Shown here piece after piece: positions 1 to 8,171 of a DNA stretch of 64,000 nucleotides. Under the pieces are notes generated by a model that saw only the letters and a list, made by a program, of their open reading frames with translations, was not told where the DNA came from and searched no databases. The translations under genes and the position numbers were made by a program. The DNA comes from Chryseobacterium cucumeris (GTDB lineage: Bacteria > Bacteroidota > Bacteroidia > Flavobacteriales > Weeksellaceae): assembly GCF_016775705.1 (NCBI RefSeq), contig NZ_CP068760.1:2976001-3040000 (forward strand), read 5' to 3'. The stretch's first letter is position 1, and every line of letters starts with the position of its first letter.

Positions 1-1
1 A

Positions 2-520
2 GATGCGGAAAAGAATCTGAACCAGAAACTGAAAGAAAAATTCGAAACCGATAAACTGGTCAACGCCATTGATAACTATCAGGTTTATTTCGACAGAAAA
101 GTATTGGCAGACAACAAGCTTGAATTGGATGATGTTAGAAATTTCGCTGTAAAAGAAATTGAGAAAGATCCTACTGTTTTATATGCTGTTTCTGTAGACA
201 AAATTCAGGAGTCAAGCATTCCGGAGCCAATCAAACAAAGAATTATTAACGGGATCAACAGACAGAGAAGCGGAGATATCCAGTTAATTTCTCACGATTC
301 TATGCTTCCGCCATATTCTAAAACAGGAACTACGCACAGCGTATGGAATTCTTACGATTCTCATATTCCATTGATCTTTATGGGTTGGGGAGTGAAGCAG
401 GGAGAAAGCAATAAAGAATATCACATGACGGATATTGCACCTACGGTATCTTCTTTATTGAAAATTCAATTCCCGAGTGGAAATGTAGGAAACCCAATTA
501 CCGAGGTTATTGGTAAGTAA
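2..520 (+). CDS. Alkaline phosphatase-fold protein (PafA/nucleotide pyrophosphatase type), 3' part only
   Basis: The reading frame is open from the first bases of the window, so the start lies upstream; 172 codons and a TAA are visible. The tail has GTTHSVWNSYDSHIPLIFMG followed by GWGVKQG and HMTDIAPTVSSLL. This is the C-terminal end of the alkaline phosphatase superfamily (PafA-like monoesterases and type I phosphodiesterases), where the GTTH histidine is the last metal ligand and the IAPTV segment closes the fold. These enzymes are normally periplasmic and release phosphate from organic esters. The metal ligands nearer the N terminus are outside the window, so substrate class cannot be judged. 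An internal TTG at 104 could be taken as a start, but the frame continues without a stop upstream of it, which argues for a truncated view of a longer gene. Confidence 0.8.
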   Translation, partial: DAEKNLNQKLKEKFETDKLVNAIDNYQVYFDRKVLADNKLELDDVRNFAVKEIEKDPTVLYAVSVDKIQESSIPEPIKQRIINGINRQRSGDIQLISHDSMLPPYSKTGTTHSVWNSYDSHIPLIFMGWGVKQGESNKEYHMTDIAPTVSSLLKIQFPSGNVGNPITEVIGK

Positions 521-533
521 ATTGAAAATTATA

Positions 534-566
534 AAAAAACATTCCCAACCGGGAATGTTTTTTGTT
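534..566 (+). terminator. Rho-independent terminator of the phosphatase gene
   Basis: A 13-bp perfect stem (A-rich arm ending CATTCCC at 534-546, loop AACC, arm GGGAATG plus T-run at 551-563) starts 14 bases after the stop codon. The flanking A and T runs make it work in both directions, so it may also serve the minus-strand gene ending at 576. Confidence 0.85.
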
Positions 567-575
567 TTTTACAGC

Positions 576-1694
576 TTATGATGTTCGTATCATTTGCTGT
601 ATCTCATGATGAAACTTCTTATTTTGCTTTCTGATTTTTATAATAAGATATAACAGTAGAATTATAAGAATACCTCCCAGGAAAACAGAACCTATTTTAA
701 TATAACGATCATCAGATTTTAGTTTCTCACTTTTTAAAAAGGTTTCCCTGTTATGATTGTCGATCACCTGATTAATAGACTTCAGTTCATTCTGCTTTCT
801 TTGAAATCGCATTTCCAGGTATTTTTTATTATACTGCTGATAAAGATCCTGTTGTCCTAAAGCAAGATAATTTTCTGCCAATTCCTTGTAAAGCCCTTCA
901 TTCAGGATGATATCTCCGGTATTTTTACAAAGTTCCCCGGCTTTTAGTAAGAGATCTATTGCGGCTTGATTTTCATGCTTTTGTTTGTGTATTTCAGCAA
1001 TTCCTTTCAAAGCAAATGCTTCCAGACTTTTACCATAATTCTTCCGGGCATAGCTGACAGACTGTAAAAATGACTCTTGTGCTTTGTCAATCTCATTAAG
1101 GTTCAGATAACAGTATCCAATATTGTAGTATACCACACTCATATTGGAGTAAGTGGTTTTCTTTACAGGAACCTTTTCATAATTCTGTATGGAAATCAGG
1201 AACTTTTCCAAAGCAATTTCTGAATTAGACTGGCTTTTGTAAACCATTCCTCTTATCGCATAGCTTGCTGCAGTCTCACTATATTTTTCAGGAATTTTTG
1301 CAATATACTGTTCAGCCTCATTCAGTGTTTCAAGACATTTGTTAAAAAGTTCCATTTGCTGATACTGGATAGCGACTGAAATGAGAACCCCGGCTTGGCT
1401 TCTGGGGTCATTGGTTTTTTGTAGAAGTTCTTTTGCTTTTAAAATATATTGTAAAGATTCCTCAAAATTTCTTTTAGCAATATTGGCTGTTGAAAGCAGC
1501 ATATAGAGATCAATGGAGGTTTTTATATCATGAGATTTTTTTAATAATTGTTCCCCGATTTTGATGGTGTTATCGGGGTTGTCATAAATTTCAAGTTTTG
1601 CTTTTTTTATTAAGACACTATCGGGTGTCTTTTGGCCTTTCACACAATGACAAAAAACAGCCAGCAGCAGTACTATTTTTAAAATTGATTTCAT
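576..1694 (-). CDS. TPR-repeat membrane protein lacking an HTH domain
   Basis: A 372-residue protein with an N-terminal signal peptide (MKSILKIVLLLAVFC), a series of tetratricopeptide-like helical hairpins over about residues 25-300, and one C-terminal membrane segment around 331-351 followed by a short basic tail. Its architecture matches the N-terminal half of its upstream neighbour, but it stops where that protein continues into an AraC DNA-binding domain. The two overlap by four bases (ATGA at 1691-1694), so they are translationally coupled. By analogy with other Bacteroidota TPR-TM-AraC regulators it may sense or modulate signalling at the membrane; this is inference. No enzymatic motif is visible. 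Confidence 0.75.
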   Translation of the reverse strand: MKSILKIVLLLAVFCHCVKGQKTPDSVLIKKAKLEIYDNPDNTIKIGEQLLKKSHDIKTSIDLYMLLSTANIAKRNFEESLQYILKAKELLQKTNDPRSQAGVLISVAIQYQQMELFNKCLETLNEAEQYIAKIPEKYSETAASYAIRGMVYKSQSNSEIALEKFLISIQNYEKVPVKKTTYSNMSVVYYNIGYCYLNLNEIDKAQESFLQSVSYARKNYGKSLEAFALKGIAEIHKQKHENQAAIDLLLKAGELCKNTGDIILNEGLYKELAENYLALGQQDLYQQYNKKYLEMRFQRKQNELKSINQVIDNHNRETFLKSEKLKSDDRYIKIGSVFLGGILIILLLYLIIKIRKQNKKFHHEIQQMIRTS

Positions 1695-3304
1695 AAGACT
1701 TTTGTTTTACTGATTTCCTGAATATAGGTGTTGGGAGACATGCCGGTAACAGATTTGAAAACAGTTGTAAAAGCACTGTGTGAAGAAAACCCGGAATATT
1801 CTGCAAGATAGCTCACTTTATAATTAAGAAAAGTAGAATCAGTTCTTAATAGCTGTACAATATGATTGATTCTAAGTTTATTAATGTATCCATTGAAGTT
1901 TTTTTCCTTACTGTTAATAATTTCGGAAAGGTACTTTGTATTGATTTCCATTTGAGAAGAAAGCAGCGACAGAGACATGTTTTTATTGAGAAACCTATCG
2001 GATTTTTCAAATTCTTCTAGCTTTTGGAGAATTTCATCTTCTTTTTCCTTCGATATTTTTGGCGTCCCGTTATCTTTTATTGTATTTGTTTTGTTTGAAA
2101 TAGCCGGCTGAGTCTTTTGGCTGGTCTGCTTTTCAAAGAAATCAAACTGTTTTTTTAAATCTTTATTTTTACCTCTAATGACTAAAAAATAGGCAAGCAA
2201 GCCCAGGATTATCAAAGATAAAATGAAGATTAAAACCGAGGAAGATCTTAAAAGCATATACCTCTGAAATTCAATGTTTTTATTCTGATTGGTTTCCACA
2301 AGCTTCACCAGATATCGTATCCCTTCTTTTGAACCGGAATCTGTTTTTGTTTTTAAATCAGTGTAAAGTTTATTGTACTGATGATATTTTGCATCATTAT
2401 GTACCGCGTAATAATTACGGGACAGTGATTCGTAAATTTTAATTTTTAAATTATTAAACGGAAGATTCTCGATCAATCGAAGACCTGCCTCCAATTTTTG
2501 AATAGAGGTTGCATAATCCTGCTTCAGAAAATAGTATTGGGACAGATTCTCATAAGCCAAACCTAAAAGAAACGGCTGGTTTTTCTGAGATTCAAGATCA
2601 GCAATCACATTTTCTATAAGTATTTTATATTCTATTGATTTATTCTGCTTCAGCAGATAAGAAGAGCGAAAAATTCTGTTTTCTATTTTTAAAATTCTGT
2701 TCTCTTCATTATGATTCCCAAGGTATTGGTTGCTTTTATCAAGATTTTGTAAGGCTTCAGGATAGTTTCTGTTGATTCCTGAGTTTAATGCCTGAAGCTG
2801 ATACAATTTTGCAGTGGTGATTCTTAAGGAACGATCATTACTTTTAGGAAGTTTCTGATCGGATAAAAGATTGGTAATAATTGTCTTTGACTGATTGTAT
2901 AAACCCAGATTCTGATACTGATCAGCAAGATTATAACCACTGAAGACCTGCATAAAATATGAAAGGTTATTTTTCTGATCAATATCTTCTTTTTGAGCAA
3001 AAATATTGACAGACTGTACATAGTCTCCCTTCAGGGCAAAAGCTTGTGAAATAATATTTTGAAGTACAATTTTGTGTTCCGCGTTTTGATCACTCACAAG
3101 AATTCCCTGGGTATAACTGATGCATTCGTCGGGATTCTGATACAATTTCAGAAATGCTTTATCTGCTAGCATATTGAAGTCGGGGCCGGACTGTCCTTTG
3201 GTAATAAGGAAGCAGAAAATAAACAGTAAGATTTGAAATAATTTTTGTCCTGATAAATTGTTTTTTGTGTTTTTTTGAATAATTCCGGTAAAATCCATAT
3301 TCAA
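1691..3304 (-). CDS. TPR-TM-AraC one-component transcriptional regulator
   Basis: A 537-residue protein. An N-terminal hydrophobic segment (about residues 22-37, LFQILLFIFCFLI) is followed by TPR-like helices to about 340, a strong transmembrane helix around 348-372, a Lys-rich linker, and a C-terminal AraC-type double helix-turn-helix (about 430-537) with the family's closing motif FTTVFKSVTGMSPNTYIQ. It would sit in the inner membrane with the TPR region outside and the DNA-binding region in the cytoplasm. Such regulators are common in Chryseobacterium and related genera, where their targets are mostly unknown. A start at the second Met (MDFTG) is also possible. It is first in a two-gene operon with the HTH-less TPR protein and divergent from the HAF-repeat gene 148 bases away. 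Confidence 0.85.
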   Translation of the reverse strand: MNMDFTGIIQKNTKNNLSGQKLFQILLFIFCFLITKGQSGPDFNMLADKAFLKLYQNPDECISYTQGILVSDQNAEHKIVLQNIISQAFALKGDYVQSVNIFAQKEDIDQKNNLSYFMQVFSGYNLADQYQNLGLYNQSKTIITNLLSDQKLPKSNDRSLRITTAKLYQLQALNSGINRNYPEALQNLDKSNQYLGNHNEENRILKIENRIFRSSYLLKQNKSIEYKILIENVIADLESQKNQPFLLGLAYENLSQYYFLKQDYATSIQKLEAGLRLIENLPFNNLKIKIYESLSRNYYAVHNDAKYHQYNKLYTDLKTKTDSGSKEGIRYLVKLVETNQNKNIEFQRYMLLRSSSVLIFILSLIILGLLAYFLVIRGKNKDLKKQFDFFEKQTSQKTQPAISNKTNTIKDNGTPKISKEKEDEILQKLEEFEKSDRFLNKNMSLSLLSSQMEINTKYLSEIINSKEKNFNGYINKLRINHIVQLLRTDSTFLNYKVSYLAEYSGFSSHSAFTTVFKSVTGMSPNTYIQEISKTKVL

Positions 3305-3452
3305 AATATTGTTTTATATCTATTTGGTTATTAGTATTTTAAAAATTAAACTCTTTTAAAATTCACGAATTATGAAAGTCAATTTCTTTTAATTGAGTGA
3401 ATGTTGTATTAATATTGTTTTCACCAATTCAAAACGCTAAATATAATAAAAT

Positions 3453-4766
3453 ATGAAAAATTTTTACAGAATGTCAATGAAAATATTGATAGCTTATCTT
3501 TTCTTGAAATTTGGTTTTGCAGAAGCGCAGCTTACTGTAATCGGCTTGGGAAATTATAATGTAGGCGCAGTATCGGATAATGGAGTAGTAAGCTTGCACA
3601 CCAGTGCAGGAAGTATATATAAATGGAATGCTGCAGGAGGACTCGTACAGATAGGTTCTATAACAAACGGATATCCGGCTGCAGGCAGAACCATTGTTTC
3701 GAATGACGGAACCAAAATATCGTCGTCGGTTACCAATGCCGCAACAGGATTCAATGAAATATCTACTTATGATGTCGCTACGGCCACATGGGTAAACAGA
3801 GGCGGGCTTGTACCTACAGGATGGGATGGCAGCGTAAGCTCTACCTGGGGAATGTCGACTGATGGAAATACTATTGTTGGTCTTGGTTTTCTCACCGCAG
3901 CGAATGCGCATGCTGTGAAATGGGATGAAGTAAACGGCGTGGTAGATCTGGGAAGTATAGTTCCCGGACGCAGCTCCAGAGCAAACGCAATCAATGCAGC
4001 AGGAACAGTGATTGTAGGCTGGCAGGATGAATCAACCGGAACAAGAAGCGGAGCAAAATGGCAGGATGGAGTGGAAAGTTTTATTACAGATAATAATGGG
4101 AATCATGTAGGAGAAGCAGGAGGAATTTCTGCTGACGGAAATACAATAATAGGTTCGGCAAATCCTAATCCTTATGTATGGAATGCTGTGAGCGGACTTA
4201 CTTATATAACGCATCCTAATGCTTCTTTCAGCTTCAAAGGAGGTGCCACCGGGATTTCTGCTGATGGGAAAAAAGTGATCGGGTATTACAGAGCATTTGG
4301 GGCTCCTCCCATGTCAGGAGAAGGCTTTATCTGGACCTCTGCCGCCGGGAGAATTAACCTGAATGATTATGCGGCATCTTTAGGAATTGCCACTAATGGA
4401 GTAACAATGGGACTTCCTCTTGCAATTTCACAGGACGGAAAGAAAATTGCCGGGTCAGGGACGAATGCTTCAGGGCAGATGATTGCTTTTTACCTGGATA
4501 CTTCTGAATTTTTATCGGTGAGTGATGCTGTGAAAGAGAAAAACAATATAGGTATCTATCCTAATCCAGTGGCTGACATCCTGTATTTTAAAGGAAAAGG
4601 AAAAATAGAGAAAGCAGAAATTTATAATATGGTTGGACAAAAGGTAAAATCATTGGATACTGTAGAAGGACAGATTGATGTTTCATCCCTGTCAAAAGGA
4701 GATTATATTTTACAATATTCCGTAAAAGGAGTACAACAGGAGCCTTATAAATTTATTAAAAAGTAA
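3453..4766 (+). CDS. HAF-repeat extracellular protein with T9SS sorting domain
   Basis: A 437-residue secreted protein. A signal peptide (hydrophobic core near residues 8-20, ending FGFAEAQ) precedes repeated beta-strand units of the HAF type, with motifs such as ISADGKKVIGYY, MSTDGNTIVGLG and ISQDGKKIAGSG spaced regularly through residues 30-350. The last 80 residues form a type-A T9SS C-terminal domain, recognisable from IGIYPNPVADIL, KAEIYNMVGQKV and SLSKGDYILQY. The domain directs export across the outer membrane by the type IX system, followed by cleavage or surface attachment. The role of HAF repeats is unknown; the fold is probably a beta-propeller. It is a single-gene unit with its own terminator. 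Confidence 0.85.
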   Translation: MKNFYRMSMKILIAYLFLKFGFAEAQLTVIGLGNYNVGAVSDNGVVSLHTSAGSIYKWNAAGGLVQIGSITNGYPAAGRTIVSNDGTKISSSVTNAATGFNEISTYDVATATWVNRGGLVPTGWDGSVSSTWGMSTDGNTIVGLGFLTAANAHAVKWDEVNGVVDLGSIVPGRSSRANAINAAGTVIVGWQDESTGTRSGAKWQDGVESFITDNNGNHVGEAGGISADGNTIIGSANPNPYVWNAVSGLTYITHPNASFSFKGGATGISADGKKVIGYYRAFGAPPMSGEGFIWTSAAGRINLNDYAASLGIATNGVTMGLPLAISQDGKKIAGSGTNASGQMIAFYLDTSEFLSVSDAVKEKNNIGIYPNPVADILYFKGKGKIEKAEIYNMVGQKVKSLDTVEGQIDVSSLSKGDYILQYSVKGVQQEPYKFIKK

Positions 4767-4793
4767 CATATATAAATAGTAAAGTAGTGGGAT

Positions 4794-4836
4794 GAATGGC
4801 TGTTTTCAATATTGAAAGCGGCCGTTCTTTTTTGTG
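4794..4836 (+). terminator. Terminator after the HAF-repeat gene
   Basis: A 15-bp stem with a few G-T pairs (4794-4808 with 4813-4827) and a tight loop, followed by a run of T. It separates the HAF gene from the cobalamin unit. Confidence 0.8.
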
Positions 4837-4881
4837 TATATAACAAAAGGATAGCATATTTTGTATAGAAAAGTCTGGTTT

Positions 4882-4911
4882 TTGGCAAATACATATAAAA
4901 AACTATCTTTG
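4882..4911 (+). promoter_or_regulatory. Bacteroidota sigma-ABfr-type promoter of the cobalamin operon
   Basis: TTG at 4882-4884, 19 bases, then TATCTTTG at 4904-4911. This is an exact match to the Bacteroidota housekeeping consensus (TTG at -33, TAnnTTTG at -7). Transcription would begin just upstream of the cobalamin riboswitch. Confidence 0.75.
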
Positions 4912-4919
4912 CAAAAATT

Positions 4920-5075
4920 TTGGTTTCCAGTATTTTGGAATGAAAAGGGAATCGGGTGTAACTCCCGGACTGTCCCCGCAACTGTAAATCGCAACACAAG
5001 TTTCTGCAAAACGCCACTGTGTAAAAACGGGAAGGAGCAGAATGCGAAAGTCAGGAGACCTGCCAGGATTATAAT
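4920..5075 (+). promoter_or_regulatory. Cobalamin (AdoCbl) riboswitch
   Basis: The conserved core is readable: GGGAATCGGGTG at about 4948, CCCGGACTGTCCCCGCAACT at 4964-4983, GCCACTG at 5013-5019, CGGGAAGG at 5028-5035, and the B12-box-like GCGAAAGTCAGGAGACCTGC at 5044-5063. It lies between a strong promoter and a BtuB-like receptor gene, the standard arrangement: bound cobalamin represses uptake genes. No clear terminator stem follows it, so control is more likely at translation, but no anti-ribosome-binding-site pairing was worked out. Confidence 0.95.
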
Positions 5076-5112
5076 TAAAAACATATTGCTTTCGGAGGAA
5101 AAGTAAAAAAGT

Positions 5113-6939
5113 ATGGATATAAAAAGATCTTTAGTACTGCTTTTTTCATCTTATGGGTGTTTTCTTTTTGGACAAGAGAAAACTATTGACACTATTTATG
5201 TCTTCGACAACCAGATGAACAGGGTGAAACTTTTTCATCCCGTAAAAACAATTACAGCAGAAGATGCTGAAAAAAACTCCGGTAATCTTTCGGAGCTTCT
5301 GAGGTTTCAATCGCAGGTTTTCATTAAAGAAAATGGCCGTGGTGCTGTTTCTTCGCCTTCTTTCAGAGGAACAACTGCCCAGCAGACTGCATTCGTATGG
5401 AACGGAATTAATATCAATTCTAATTTTTTAGGCCAGGGAGATATCAATAATATTGCTTTGTTCGGCTATGATCAGATCGGTATCAAAGCGGGTGGAGGAA
5501 GTGTAGTGTACGGAAGTGGTGCCATCGGGGGAAGTATTCACCTGAATAATACTCTTGATTTTAATAAAGGCTTCCATGGTTCTTTATTCTCTGAAGTGGC
5601 TTCCTTTAATACCTATAATAACTTTGTAAAAGGTTCTTACAGCAATGATAAGTTCAGTTTTAAAGCCTCCGGAAATTATTCCGTAAGTGAAAATGATTAT
5701 AAGGTAAGCGATCTAAATTACATCAACAGAAACGGGAATTATTACAATACGACATTCAATGTAGGAGCATCCTATAAAATTACAAACGATCATAAGGTTT
5801 CGTGGCAAAGCCAGTTTTTTGATTCTTCACAGCATTATCCTGTATATGAGGAAACGGGAACAAAAACAAAATATACAACTCAAAGTGTAAGAAGTCTTCT
5901 TTCTTGGGACTGGAACAAAGCGAAGTTCAGCAATTCCCTTAAAGCAGCCTATACGGAAGAGAATTTTCAGTATTTCGGTTCGTTAAACCAACCTAAATCC
6001 AGTGGAGGAACCGGGAAAAATTATATCTTTAAAAATGATTTTAATTATTTCCTGAATTCAAAATGGAATTTTAATATCATCGGAGAATTTCAGATTAATA
6101 AAGGAGAAGGGTACGAGAGCGGAATATCCAATGTCAGCAGGAATATAGGTTCTGTTTCAGGATTATTGCGGTATTTTGCAACAAAAGATCTGCGTTTTGA
6201 AGGAGGATTCAAAAAAGATTTTGTAGAAGATGTAAAGTCTCCTTTTATGTATTCATTCTCCGGAAAATGGAACGCCGCAAAATGGTATGATCTGAGTATT
6301 AACGTATCCAAAAACTTCAGATATCCTTCATTTAATGATATTTATTATGAACCGGGAGGAAATAAAGATCTGAGACCGGAAACCTCTACTCAGGTGGATA
6401 TGACCAATGAGTTCAAAGTGGGAGATTTCAAACTTACTCTGTCTCCCTACTATATGAACATCACAGATCTTATTGTATGGCTTCCAACGGCTATGGGATA
6501 CTGGCAGGCATACAATGTCAATAAATCCGAATCTTACGGGCTGGAATCCCTGTTGTCTTTCAGCAAGCAGTGGGGAAATCATAAATTCAGAGCCAATGCA
6601 GCATACTATTATGCAAAAGCTATCGATAAAGAAACGAAGATGCAGAGACCTTACGTTCCCATGCACAGGGGAAATGCCGGTATAGATTACGAATATGGTT
6701 TCTTCAGGTTTTATGCACAGGGACAGCTGAACGGTGTTACCTACACCACAAGTGATGAAAAGAGATCAGAAGCTATAGATCCTTATTTTCTTTTAAATAT
6801 GGGAGTTTCTGCCACCTTAGCAAAAAAATATACCTTAGGGTTTAAAGTGAATAATCTAACCAATACCTACTATAAAACCGTTTCTTTCTATCCTTTACCA
6901 AAAAGAAACTATAGTGTGTATGCAGCAATAAATTTTTAA
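5113..6939 (+). CDS. btuB: TonB-dependent outer-membrane vitamin B12 receptor, BtuB-like
   Basis: A 608-residue receptor. A signal peptide (to about residue 21, GQEK) is followed by a plug domain (VKTITAEDAEKNSGNLSELL, then VFIKENGRG, SPSFRGTTAQQTAFVWNG, VVYGSGAIGG) and a 22-strand-type beta-barrel ending in an aromatic residue (VYAAINF). The length equals that of classical BtuB, and there is no carboxypeptidase-regulatory extension as in SusC proteins. Assignment to cobalamin rests mainly on the riboswitch immediately upstream. It would import cobalamins or cobinamides into the periplasm using TonB-ExbBD. It is followed after 21 bases by a surface-lipoprotein gene, so the two are probably co-transcribed. 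Confidence 0.88.
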   Translation: MDIKRSLVLLFSSYGCFLFGQEKTIDTIYVFDNQMNRVKLFHPVKTITAEDAEKNSGNLSELLRFQSQVFIKENGRGAVSSPSFRGTTAQQTAFVWNGININSNFLGQGDINNIALFGYDQIGIKAGGGSVVYGSGAIGGSIHLNNTLDFNKGFHGSLFSEVASFNTYNNFVKGSYSNDKFSFKASGNYSVSENDYKVSDLNYINRNGNYYNTTFNVGASYKITNDHKVSWQSQFFDSSQHYPVYEETGTKTKYTTQSVRSLLSWDWNKAKFSNSLKAAYTEENFQYFGSLNQPKSSGGTGKNYIFKNDFNYFLNSKWNFNIIGEFQINKGEGYESGISNVSRNIGSVSGLLRYFATKDLRFEGGFKKDFVEDVKSPFMYSFSGKWNAAKWYDLSINVSKNFRYPSFNDIYYEPGGNKDLRPETSTQVDMTNEFKVGDFKLTLSPYYMNITDLIVWLPTAMGYWQAYNVNKSESYGLESLLSFSKQWGNHKFRANAAYYYAKAIDKETKMQRPYVPMHRGNAGIDYEYGFFRFYAQGQLNGVTYTTSDEKRSEAIDPYFLLNMGVSATLAKKYTLGFKVNNLTNTYYKTVSFYPLPKRNYSVYAAINF

Positions 6940-6960
6940 TAAATTAAAATTGAATAAATT

Positions 6961-8019
6961 ATGAAAATAACTAAACTTTTAACTGTCTTATTTGCAGTTG
7001 TACTATTGTTTAATATGTCTTCATGTACAAGTGACTCTGCCGAGTTTGAAATTTCTCCGATCACTTACCAGAACGGATATTTTATCTCTAATGAAGGTAA
7101 TTTTAACAGCCAGGGTGCTAAAGTAACATTCCTGACAAGAGATTTAAGCTTAAAGCAGGATGACGTATATGGGTACAATAACAATAAAGAAATTCTGGGT
7201 GACGTTCTTCAGACCATTGGTCTTAATGGAAATAAGGCTTATCTTGTGATCAATAACTCAAACAAAATTGTTGTAGTAGACCGTTATACATTTAAGAAAT
7301 TAGGAGTAATCACTAATCAGATTGATAACCCGAGAGGAATTGCTTTTGCTAATGATTTTATCTATGTTGCTAATCTAAACTTCTCTACGAATGCAACAAG
7401 TGTAACAAAATATAAGGCTTCCGACTATTCATTTGTAAGCAAAATCACGATGACAGGCGGGGCTGATAAAGCAGTAGAAGCAGGTGGAAATATTTTTGTG
7501 CAGAATGCTACTTCCGGATATGGAAATATGATTACTTATATCAATACTTCTAATGACAGTAAAACTGAACTTACTGTTCCGAATGGTAAGATTAACAGTA
7601 CTATTTCATACAAATCCAATGTATATACAATTTCTTCTACAGCTACTGATTCTTATATCTATAAAATCTCCGGCACAGGGGCTATGACACCGGTAGTTAC
7701 GTTGACAGGAATTCCAAGTGCTACCAATCTTCAGATTGATAATGATAAAATCTATTTCAGTTCTGCCAATAAAGTGTATACAACAAGTTTAGCTACACCA
7801 ACAGTTCCTGCAAGCCCGCTATTAACAGCTGCAGATGGTGGTCCTTATTTTACGCTTTATGGATTTAATGTTATTGATGGTAGAATTTTTGCATCAGATG
7901 TTAAACAATTCACTCAGGAAAGCGAAATGACTGTATATTCAGCAACTACGGGTACCAAGCTTACCTCCCTTAAAACAGGTGGTCTTGGTGCTAACGGAAC
8001 TTTCCTTAACCCGCAATAA
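6961..8019 (+). CDS. DUF5074/YncE-like beta-propeller lipoprotein, BtuG-like cobalamin capture partner
   Basis: A 352-residue lipoprotein: the signal peptide ends in a lipobox (MSSC, Cys at residue 22), followed by repeated blades such as NNSNKIVVVDRYTFKKLGVI and NPRGIAFANDFIYVANL. These blade motifs are typical of YncE-like seven-bladed propellers. In Bacteroides the BtuG lipoproteins have this fold, sit on BtuB and capture B12 at the cell surface. The position directly after a riboswitch-controlled BtuB-like gene supports the same role here. Sequence identity to BtuG could not be measured, so the functional assignment is inference; the fold and lipid anchor are seen. Confidence 0.75.
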   Translation: MKITKLLTVLFAVVLLFNMSSCTSDSAEFEISPITYQNGYFISNEGNFNSQGAKVTFLTRDLSLKQDDVYGYNNNKEILGDVLQTIGLNGNKAYLVINNSNKIVVVDRYTFKKLGVITNQIDNPRGIAFANDFIYVANLNFSTNATSVTKYKASDYSFVSKITMTGGADKAVEAGGNIFVQNATSGYGNMITYINTSNDSKTELTVPNGKINSTISYKSNVYTISSTATDSYIYKISGTGAMTPVVTLTGIPSATNLQIDNDKIYFSSANKVYTTSLATPTVPASPLLTAADGGPYFTLYGFNVIDGRIFASDVKQFTQESEMTVYSATTGTKLTSLKTGGLGANGTFLNPQ

Positions 8020-8069
8020 TTATTACTTCTAAAAATAATTTTTTATTTTTTCATCATTTGTGTTTTTTT

Positions 8070-8103
8070 CCGGCCGGTTTCGAAGAAACCGGCCGGCTTT
8101 GTT
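8070..8103 (+). terminator. Terminator of the cobalamin operon
   Basis: A perfect 12-bp GC-rich stem (8070-8081 with 8085-8096) and a GAA loop, followed by CTTTGTTT. Confidence 0.85.
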
Positions 8104-8111
8104 TCCTTAAG

Positions 8112-8152
8112 AAAAAAATTCCGGCGGGATGGAACATCCCGCCGGAATTTTT
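8112..8152 (-). terminator. Terminator of the minus-strand CCA-enzyme gene
   Basis: A perfect 13-bp stem (8119-8131 with 8135-8147), a three-base loop, and A and T runs on both flanks. It stands back to back with the previous hairpin between two convergent genes. Confidence 0.85.
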
Positions 8153-8171
8153 AATATTTTTCTAAATTGAA

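Noticed and set aside
4861..5106. Open frame of 81 codons over the cobalamin riboswitch
   Set aside because: It lies within the promoter and conserved aptamer; the RNA structure explains the sequence.
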